From: Pisolithus tinctorius
Lineage: Eukaryota > Basidiomycota > Agaricomycetes > Boletales > Pisolithaceae
DNA length: 64,000 bases
Direction: 5' to 3'
Assembly (NCBI GenBank): GCA_024663395.1
Contig: JANFAH010000002.1
Location: forward strand, 868,001 to 932,000
Shown: one piece after another, positions 56,389 through 64,000 of the stretch
Layout: each line of letters starts with the position of its first letter
Numbering within the stretch: the stretch's first letter is position 1
The notes under the pieces: model-generated
What the model was told of the DNA's origin: nothing
Seen by the model: only the letters and a program-made list of their open reading frames with translations
Database searches by the model: none
Position numbers and translations under genes: made by a program

Positions 56389-57280
56389 TCAAGCAACACA
56401 ACAACAGTCACAGGGGACAGGTGGGTGGATGGGAAAACCACTGTCCTTCAAAGTATGTTCGACAAGCTCAATATGCCAGTCAGGACAGTAGATGTGCCAC
56501 TGGAGACTGGACTCCCTGAGATGGTCTGTGTTCTGGATCTCAAAGAGTTGGCTAAGAGACAAAGAGGAATGAAAGAGGTTAAGGCTCACCAAAGGATGAT
56601 TGAGGGACATGTGACCAGTCAAGGGAGAGTCAGCAGGAAGATGATCCAGGCCAGGCTCGGAAGTGTCGAGTGCCTGGCAGGTGGGAATAGGATCTGCAGG
56701 CATGGCAATGTCTGGGACAGAGGCCAGACAATTGGGTGAAATTGTTGGTGTGAGAGGAGATGGAGGGTCCAAGGGACCCAGGAGCGAGGGAGAGGGAGTA
56801 TGAGACAGTGTGACAGTGGATGTGGATGTGGACATGGATGCAAGAGCATCTGGGAGCATGTCAAAGGTGGGAAGGTCAAGAGCAGGGCCGGGGTTCAGTT
56901 CCTGGATGACAACAGCCACAGGTGTGGGCTCTGCAGGGGTGTGGCCGCCCAGGGCAGTGGTAGTTGTGGGAGCTGGTTCATCTTGAACAACATCAACAGG
57001 AGGAGTGTTGACTGGTTGCACAGGGAAGACAACAGCTTGGGGCTGGGAAGCTGGCAGAGGTGGTGACAGTCCCTAGAGTGAAGGGTTGTGTCAACAGAAT
57101 GATGGGCCAAAGAAAAAGACCACACACCATGAGAGACCCAAGACATGCTAACAGCACATTCCTTGACTCAGTATCTCCTTGTGACAATCCCAGCAAGAGC
57201 TGGAGGATGGAGGTGGCATGTGTGAGGTCATCAGCCAGGACACTAACATTGGGAGGTGAGTTGTTGGGGTTGGATGACAT
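56389..57280 (-). pseudogene. Possible 5' exons of the antisense gene next to Gypsy B
   Basis: Begins MSSNPNNSPPNVSVLADDLT and HATSILQLLLGLSQGDTESR, shifts frame near 57,060, then a Pro/Thr-rich segment (VNTPPVDVVQDEPAPTTTTA) ends ...CPDWHIELVEHTLKDSGFPI and a Cys run. Followed at once by the Cys-rich stretch at 56,380-56,290, so it may be the 5' part of the antisense gene above. Confidence 0.35.
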
Positions 57281-60061
57281 GGGAGCAAGAAAGAGAAAGG
57301 GAGAGATGAGGGAGGAAAAATGGAAGGAATGGACAGGGTAGCTTAGATAAGAAGGGGAAGATGGTGGGAAGTTGATCAAAATGGATTGATTATCACCAGA
57401 AATCAGAACCTTCGCTTGATGCAGTGGCAGTCTTACAGTCTTGACACACTCAAAGAGCCATGGTGCTCTTGCCATATTCCAGTTTATTTTCCCTTTGTGT
57501 TATGATGCTCACTAATGTTCTACACTAGGAAAGATGACAGTCTGAATTCAAACAAGCAAACCAAGTACAAAGGATAACAGCCAGCTGTGGAGCAAATGCT
57601 AGACCACACAATGTTCTCAGAGCTATTGCATGTCTAGGAAGGGTCACTACAGGAGAGGTATGCAGAGCTGGAACAAGTGAGAAGAGACACAAACCAAGTA
57701 GAAGTGACACTGGAAGCGAAGCTTAACCAGGGTAGCCACACAAACAGGTGACCTTTTCTGTTTCAATTTGAATGCATTTTATGGTGAGGATCAGGTACCC
57801 TAGCACAAGAAAAAAAAAGTGGATTGATGGAGGATGGGTGTCTGAGGTCGAGCAAGGGCCCATATTCATACCTGTTGGGGTCAAAGACCTATCTTTGAAG
57901 TGGAATTGAGAGGCTACAAGTTCAAGGTGAGGTATTCTATTGTAGTTCAAATGTAAACTACATCAAAGTGTTTTGTTTTCAGTGTTGGAAAAGGCAGAGA
58001 GTGGAAACAGAAAGCCCTTAGAGGTACATACAAAGAAGACAGGGATACTAGCAATGTGAGTTGAAGGCTGCTGGTATCATTATGCACCATAGGACCAAGC
58101 TAAAAGGCATGAGAATGTGCTCCTCATGTCAGCCACTAGACAAAATTCATTCCTGCATGTGAAGCACAAATCCAGGAGTTGAGAAGGGGGGGCTGGAGTA
58201 CCATAAAAAGAATGCAGTATAGGGCAGAAGGAGTCTCCCAGGGGCTCAAGCTTTTGTTTTTCTTGGTTTCATTTCCACTAAGTTGTCTTAAGGATAAAAT
58301 GGAGTCAAGAGCACACAATGCACTCTCATAGGATTGTGAATACATCACTGATAGAGGGGCTACAGGTATAAAATAATCTTCAAGCTGGGTCATATATACA
58401 GAGGGTCTCTACCCCCAGCCACTGCACTGTGTAAATGCTCCATCACAATTCTACCATCAGCTGCATTTTGATGTGCTGTTCCTACCTCACTCCACACTCA
58501 AGTTGTCACTCACCTGTCCACATGTTCAAAGCACTCTGGTTGTCACTTGGGCAGGAAGGTTAGCTTCGAAGGTGTGGAAAATTGAGGGTGCAAGATGATG
58601 GGGGAGGCACAGGAGAGTTGGCTATGAGAAGTCTTGGGGACATTGGTGTGAGTAAGGGAGAGGTTTGAGGAGCACAGTGCAGGTTTGGGATTGAAGGGGT
58701 GCATTGTTGGAGGAAGAGGGGGTTGAGTGCAGGGTAGAAGGTGACATGAGGTACAGCAAGCGAGGGGAAGGCTAGGAGAGTCAGAGGGCAAGGGTGTGAA
58801 GGAGAGGTTGGTGAGGATGGGTACAAAGCCAAGGATGTCTACACGAGGAAGGGGGATGACCAAGGATGGTTGGCATCTAAACCCCCCCTTGGGTGTAGGG
58901 AACACAAACCTTTTCCCTATGAGAAGTCATGCTTCTGTTGGGTCAAAGGGAAGGTTTGTGTTATGCCTGAGTGAAATGACTTTGTCAAATGGACTAGGCA
59001 TGAGTCATGAGGGTGGGAGTCTACAGGCCAAACTTGTCATAACCCCTATGGCTCAACTGTCTTGGATGATCTCCAATGAAGGTCTTGTCTGCTGGTGAGT
59101 TCTTCTGAGATCACACGTGGAGAAGATGAGGAGGAAGTCAAGGATAATAGCTGACTTGCAAGCTATCAAAAAACTGAGGATACAGAGTATGGTACAGCTG
59201 TATAAATACCTCAGGACATGAGTACCATACAGGTCACACCAAGGCAATGGCAAGTATCCACAGTAGTAAACAATGAAATAAGAAAGAGTCATATGGTGTC
59301 ATTTGATGGTGGTAGTCAAGGGGAGAGATGGCTATACCAGCTGTGTGATCAACACACACCGAGGAGCCTGACACTGGAGCAAGAAACAAACATGTAAGTA
59401 ACAAATATGAGTCAGAGAGGGAAAACAAAATATGTCCATCAGAGATGGGTGGAGGAATGAGTCACAGTGACAGCAACAACTGCAGCATCAGTAGGTATTG
59501 GAAATACTTCCACTGCTGGTGATCCAAGGGCTCGAGGAGCCAACAGACTGAGGACATCCACAGTGAGGACAAATGATGTGACAAGGCACATGACACACAT
59601 GACTGGTAAGCTTGGGCAAAAAAGGAAGTGCCCCTGACATGGGCATAACAGTTTGAGGGTGAAGAGTGTAGGAGAGAGTCAAGGAGGAACCAGACTTAGG
59701 GGTTGTGGCTGAAAAGGACTTGGTGTCAAAAGATAGAGAGCTGACTAAGTGTGCAGGTGGTCACAGTGAATGCCACATCACTTAGAAAACTAACTATGTA
59801 CAGCATGGAAAAAAATACTGTACTAGTCATCATCTGTCTACTCTGTGTTCTTGCTTTGGAGAGCAAGAAAATCACCACTTCAGCTCCTTTCTGCCAAGGT
59901 CCTTCTTTAGAGTCAAGAAATATTTTCTCAGGCAAGTTCCCTTTTTGTTCATCTAATGTACTTGCCCTGCATCCAGACCAAAGCCCCTTCAGGGTGGACC
60001 TGACTCAAGTGGAACCTACTTCTTCTGGAGTCAGAGTTCTTGGCCATCAGAAAACACATTC
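57281..60061. other. Mostly unassigned sequence
   Basis: Only short frames. The longest, 58,543-58,905 minus, is Pro/Ser/Leu-rich (CTQPPLPPTMHPFNPKPALC) and unrecognised. No repeats shared with the rest of the window were noticed. Confidence 0.3.
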
Positions 60062-60352
60062 TTACAGCAGAAAAAGGAAAGCCAAGTCCATTGTGATGTC
60101 CAAAGGTGGATTGAAGTGCTCAAAAACCCCATGGCTGACACCAAGGCAAGTCTGTATCCTGTCTGGATGACCATTCAGGAGCTCTAGCATCAACCCCTCA
60201 CCAGTCAGGATTGAGGTATGGTAGGGGATTGGTTCTGAGTCAGAATGAAAAAGGAGGTCATAGAGGCATAGCACCTGGATCATCACTGCTACTACAAGTG
60301 CAGCAAGACAGTGACAATGATGGTGCTGGAGCTGCTGTGCTTCAAGATCCAT
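60062..60352 (-). pseudogene. PIF-Harbinger transposase N-terminal fragment
   Basis: IPYHTSILTGEGLMLELLNG and HPDRIQTCLGVSHGVFEHF align with PYHTSALSGEAWLVGLILGH and HPDHIHCELGMSVHMF of the 31-kb transposase. Only the N-terminal domain is left and no catalytic residues are present. Diverged, so a different Harbinger subfamily. Confidence 0.65.
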
Positions 60353-60421
60353 GGCAGAGTTGTTTGATCTGTTATCACAATGTTATCTATTGAACTACAA
60401 GTTGTGTTGTTGTCTTATATA

Positions 60422-60526
60422 ATAATCACATGACTACATTACTGAAGCAGAAGCCCAAAACTTGGACTTTGTATTCATATGGGCATGCACAGCTTATATA
60501 ATCATCATGTGACTACATTGCTGAAG
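60422..60526. repeat. Short direct repeat (~28 bp, 75 bp apart)
   Basis: ATAATCACATGACTACATTA at about 60,421 recurs as ATCATCATGTGACTACATTG at about 60,499, each followed by CTGAAG. Confidence 0.5.
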
Positions 60527-60639
60527 TCAAAGTCAAAGTTTTTGACTTCAACTTTGGAGGGTGAATGGTGCCTTAGTCTTCATCTGCATGCATGGGTGTT
60601 GTGTACAACTCATCAACAAGTTAGGTTAGGTAGAGTCAT

Positions 60640-61850
60640 CTGTAACCATGACCACAACACCTTTGGTGTGGGACAATGGGGAGTTGCTTCAGTAGACCAT
60701 AGGGGTGGTGACACAGAGTTTTGCTCCATCCACAGGTGGTGCATGACCTGATGTATTCTTTCACATTGGAGTGGAGGTTAGGCCACACATAGTCCCTGCA
60801 GATGAGTTCTAGGGTGCAGTTTTGCCTGAAATGGCCTGCTAGAGGGTGGTCATGCTTGATCCAAAGCACTCAAAGGCAGAGATCATCAATGTCAGGGACA
60901 AAGATGTGACTGTCAAGGTGGAGTAGACTGTCAGAGTCCAGGGACCACTGAGGCTTAGTCAGAGTTGGGAGATGGCTGGCAGAGACAGGGTCATATGGTA
61001 GGGCAGAGATGATGTCAGAGTGCAAGCACTCAACACTGAAGATCATGACAGTGTGGAGCACAGGTGCTGTGAGGGTAGTGGTATGGAGGGACAATGCAAG
61101 TTGCACCTGTGTAAACATTGGGCAGAGATTGTGAGGATTAACCTGCACATAGTCCCTATCCCCCCCTTTTGAGTAGATGTCCCAATGTCACATAAGTGCA
61201 TCAGGTTTGGGTCCTAAACAGCCAGGTCAGAAGCAGATGGAAAGGTTAAACTGTGAAAGGAACTCCAACCAGTGGGCCTGTCAATGAGTGAGTACCTTAG
61301 AGGTGGAAAAATACTCAAGGTTTTTGTGGTCTGTCACCATGTTGACAGGTAAGGTGGAACCTTCTATGTAATGCCACCAATGGTGGAAGGCCTCAAAGAT
61401 AGCCAACAGCTCCTTGTCATGGGTATCATAGTTGAGTTCTGTTCTGGCACAGTCATGGTGTGGGAGTAGAAAGCAACTGGGCAGAGTTCACTGTTGAGCA
61501 GGTGATTGACAAAATACCAGCAATGGCATAGTCAGAGGCACTGGTTTCAACTGTAAGCAGAGCATCAGAGACCCAGTGAATGAGAACAGGAGTGGAGATG
61601 AAGGCATCCTTCAGGCAGAGGAAAGTGGAGCAGCACTCCTTGGAAAAGTTCCAAGGAGCACCCTTTCACATGAGGTGAGTGAGTGGAACAACAATGTTGG
61701 AGTAGTTATTAATGAATCACCTGTAGAAGTTTGTGAAGCCAAGGAAAGACTGGATGTCTCGCACCTTCTGTGGCTCAGGCCAGTCGCAGTGTGGGAAGCT
61801 AAATCTCTCCCAGCTAGAATAGCAATAGGCTGAAGGTGAGTCAGTGAGTC
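60640..61850 (-). pseudogene. Gypsy fragment C: RT tail, RNase H, integrase zinc domain
   Basis: Read leftwards: WPEPQKVRDIQSFLGFTNFY (RT connection), KDAFISTPVLIHW, ETSASDYAIAGIL and YDTHDKELLAIFEAFHHWWH (RNase H), VTDHKNLEYFSTSKVLTH, then HPLAGHFRQNCTLELICRDY and SCTTCGWSK (H-H-C-C). It ends abruptly at PYGLLKQLPI. A different lineage from copies A/B and from the 33-41 kb chromovirus. Three TGA stops in the RNase H part. Both ends truncated. Confidence 0.8.
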
Positions 61851-62289
61851 TGCCTAGGATCGTCCTAAGGGAACCTAGACTAGAAAAAGAGCAAAAGAGG
61901 TGAGAAGAAGAGGGTTGAAGAATATGAGTTGTCAAAGTCATCACAAGGTGTCTTTCGACATCATGTTCTGCAGAGAATCTTTCCATTCCAATTCTAAGTG
62001 GGTTTTCCAAAGTTGTCTCTACCATATGGTACCTGCTAGCTACATAGTGTAGCAGAAGCAGAAGGGTTTACAGGGTAGGCACAAGTGGACTCAGGGTAGC
62101 CACTACAAGCCACATCAGCCTACAGACAGAGTCCCTGACAGCATGACAGTAAGAGAGGGGACCTGGACAGCTACTGAGTAGTGTGCCAAGCAAGGGCAGT
62201 GGGAGTGAAGCTAGGTGGGAATGTGATGGTAAGGACTGAAGAAGTTTGTGGGGTTGCAGAGGGGAAACCCAGAGAGGAATCTGTAGGGA
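61851..62289. other. Unassigned sequence
   Basis: No gene recognised between the Gypsy fragment and the Copia-like LTR region. Confidence 0.3.
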
Positions 62290-62519
62290 ACCTCAGTAGT
62301 CTGTCAAGCTACTATATTGAGTATAGTACCTGTAGGGAACTATGCAAGTTAGTAAGGATAATCTATCTATGTAGAAGTGTACTCACCCTCAGTAGTCTGT
62401 CAAGCTACTGAGGGACTAGGTAAATTTTACTAGTGTATGGGTGCGCTCTAACAGCTTATGTAAGCGACACGATCACATGCCTAAGTCCAAGTAAGGACAG
62501 GGGTCATTTCACTCCAACA
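62290..62519 (-). mobile_element. Copia-like LTR start with adjacent polypurine tract
   Basis: On the minus strand AGGGGGAG (62,520-62,527) is followed by TGTTGGAGTGAAATGACC, the usual tract-LTR junction of Copia elements. Inside, CCTCAGTAGTCTGTCAAGCT occurs twice (62,290 and 62,388). The distal LTR end and the coding part were not found. Confidence 0.4.
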
Positions 62520-62872
62520 CTCCCCCTGAAATGGCACAGGGTAAAACTAAAAGGTAAAACATAATCAAAAGTATCAGAAATGAAATATACCAAATGTATA
62601 ATCAAATGTGCAATGAAATATGTAAATTTTGGGTGTGCAGCTTGACTTGTGTGCATGCAATGTTGGCGCGTCGTCTGATTATGTAATCATGGTGCGTACG
62701 GTCGTGCATCGTCTTGTCACGTCTTCCAGCCACTGTGCAAGCCTCACGAGTGCGCTCGCTCGCTCGAATATATTCTGTTTGGCCATCCATAGGGCTGCTC
62801 AAAGTTAAATGTGGAAAAAACACATGAGCAAACTCAAGTGCGGTTGAGTTGTGAGTTTGTGAGCGAAACTTT

Positions 62873-62940
62873 AAGCTCCGACTGGAGATTCAAACTCCGC
62901 CAAAAAGCGTGCATGCTTATCAACTGAGGGATCTAGCAAG
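62873..62940 (-). other. tRNA-like remnant (weak)
   Basis: The minus strand contains CTCAGTTGATAAGC (D-arm/A-box-like) and GGAGTTTGAATCTCC (T-arm/B-box-like with C to T) about 25 bp apart. The acceptor stem pairs poorly. It could be a decayed tRNA or SINE head. Confidence 0.2.
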
Positions 62941-63119
62941 TGATAACAAACTAGATAGCAAAGACAAACATCTATATTCATATGTACTACTACATGCTAT
63001 TGTAGTGTGAATACGAAGTAGATTTATACATGGGGGGCAGGGGGGAGACAAGAATACAGCAAGGGGGGGGGATGGGGATGCATGCTAAATGATAATCAAT
63101 ATTCTGTCGTACACTGTTT

Positions 63120-64000
63120 TCAAAGCGGATAAACATCTTGAGTACCAGACAAAGGGCCTTGATCCTCACCGCCAGCTACACCTTTTTGCAAGGCGAGGTT
63201 CTGAGCCCAAAGTTCCTCCAACTTGATGGCAAGCTTCATCTTCTCCAACTCTTGAGCCGCCATCGCCTCCTCATGTGCGAACAGCTCGCATTGCATAGTA
63301 AGTTGGTGTTCACAATCGGCCGAAAGAGTGGTGGCCTTCTGGCGAGTCCTCCAGTATCCATACTCGAGCCGGTGACACTTGACCTCTGACCTATCCTGCT
63401 GCACCTGTTGAAACTGCTTAACGAAAGTTAATGATGCAGATGTAAGGTCTGAAGAAAACTTGTCAGTGGCGGTTTCCCATGCACACTTATGGGATGGCTT
63501 TGATGACAGCTTGGAGTCACTGTCATCGGAGAAAGCGGCGACGCTGGGGGGGGAAGATGATGAGAGACGAAGTGCTGAAAACATGTTGGATGAAGCGATG
63601 TCGGAGTCAGAAGACTTGTCCATATTTGGAGTGGAAGCCGACCAGTGTTTGAGGAGGGGTCGATCCTGCTCGAGGGATGGACGTGCTGGCTGGAGTTTTG
63701 GACTATGGGATACGAAGGGAGGGGGGTCATCATTCAAGCTAATAGAATTCGCCCTGTTAAAAGTAGAGGGGGGAGGAGATTTGACAGGAGATGATTCAGA
63801 AAAATTAAAGGATGGTGGGGGGGCGAGCGAAAACCGCTCAGAATTAGCAGGGAGCGACAACAGCGACAACTGTTCAGAAAAATGGGGGAGATGCGATGGG
63901 TTGGCCGATGGAACAACAGGCGGCGGCAGCTCTCGCTCAGAGAAGAGTGGGGAGGGGGATGGTATGGGATATGATGGCGTCTCGATGTGTGACAAGGGGG
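63120..64000 (-). CDS. Ser/Pro-rich coiled-coil protein, open at right edge
   Basis: The minus-strand frame is open from the window edge to a stop at 63,120; no ATG is present near the edge, so the gene starts outside. About 290 residues are visible: a Ser/Pro-rich half (SNFNFSES-like repeats of FSE: LFSERELPPP, HFSEQLSLL, NFSESSP), then DKSSDSDIASSN, and a C-terminal coiled coil (EEAMAAQELEKMKLAIKLEE). The coil resembles the C-terminal coils of MYB/NAM-type accessory proteins of DNA transposons, but this is only a resemblance. No premature stop; CpG-rich. Confidence 0.6.
   Translation of the reverse strand, partial: PLSHIETPSYPIPSPSPLFSERELPPPVVPSANPSHLPHFSEQLSLLSLPANSERFSLAPPPSFNFSESSPVKSPPPSTFNRANSISLNDDPPPFVSHSPKLQPARPSLEQDRPLLKHWSASTPNMDKSSDSDIASSNMFSALRLSSSSPPSVAAFSDDSDSKLSSKPSHKCAWETATDKFSSDLTSASLTFVKQFQQVQQDRSEVKCHRLEYGYWRTRQKATTLSADCEHQLTMQCELFAHEEAMAAQELEKMKLAIKLEELWAQNLALQKGVAGGEDQGPLSGTQDVYPL

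Noticed and set aside
62873..62940. A functional tRNA gene on the minus strand
   Set aside because: A- and B-box-like motifs are present, but the acceptor stem and T-stem pair poorly; kept only as a weak remnant.

Overview
The window reads as a transposon graveyard from a filamentous basidiomycete (Agaricomycetes-like) nuclear genome. Short GT-AG introns of about 45-60 bp, KDZ transposases with the CxC1-type N-terminus, basidiomycete-type Helitron helicases, PIF-Harbinger elements with a MYB/SANT partner gene, Ty3/Gypsy chromoviruses and a Crypton-like tyrosine recombinase all point there. No conserved housekeeping gene, rRNA or convincing tRNA gene was found. The species is not named from this sequence.

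Layout: 1-987 holds the 3' part of a tyrosine recombinase gene. 1.9-2.9 kb has a spliced hypothetical gene on the minus strand, followed by a minus-strand Helitron (2.95-8.9 kb). 9.06-10.5 kb has a ~190-bp tandem repeat, a ~105-bp inverted repeat and a 12-bp minisatellite. 10.9-17.3 kb has a companion gene of unknown function and a KDZ transposase gene. 17.46-18.8 kb has two minisatellites leading into an internally deleted Gypsy copy (A, to about 20.7 kb). 20.73-22.58 kb is a 1.85-kb LTR (family A) carrying an ORF, and 22.58-23.30 kb is an LTR of family C. 23.6-25.8 kb is a coiled-coil/zinc-cluster gene copy, and 25.97-26.70 kb is a family D LTR. 28.05-31.91 kb is a near-complete PIF-Harbinger element with TIRs and TTA duplications, inserted into a minus-strand ORF. 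32.76-40.9 kb is a minus-strand chromovirus split by a family A LTR, with another family A LTR upstream of gag (40.94-42.03 kb). That LTR cuts a second zinc-cluster gene (42.0-44.75 kb), which also carries a family D solo LTR with a perfect 5-bp target duplication. 44.9-46.7 kb has more LTR fragments and 46.7-49.7 kb a spliced gene of unknown function. 50.2-55.6 kb has a minisatellite and a longer Gypsy copy (B), followed by antisense ORFs to 57.3 kb. 60.1-61.9 kb has Harbinger and Gypsy fragments, 62.5 kb a Copia-like LTR junction, and the right edge an open coiled-coil protein gene.

The unifying signal is mutational. In the element frames traced, almost every premature stop is TGA at a position where CGA is expected. 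Paired copies in the same window (Gypsy A vs B, LTR A1 vs A2) show the CpG to TpG/CpA change directly, in both directions. This fits methylation-linked C-to-T decay of repeats. It has also changed catalytic residues: integrase Glu to Lys, reverse transcriptase YLDD to YLND, and protease Asp to Asn. Nesting order can be read from the junctions. The most unusual item is the ~160-residue ORF kept in three copies of the family A LTR, upstream of a TATA box.
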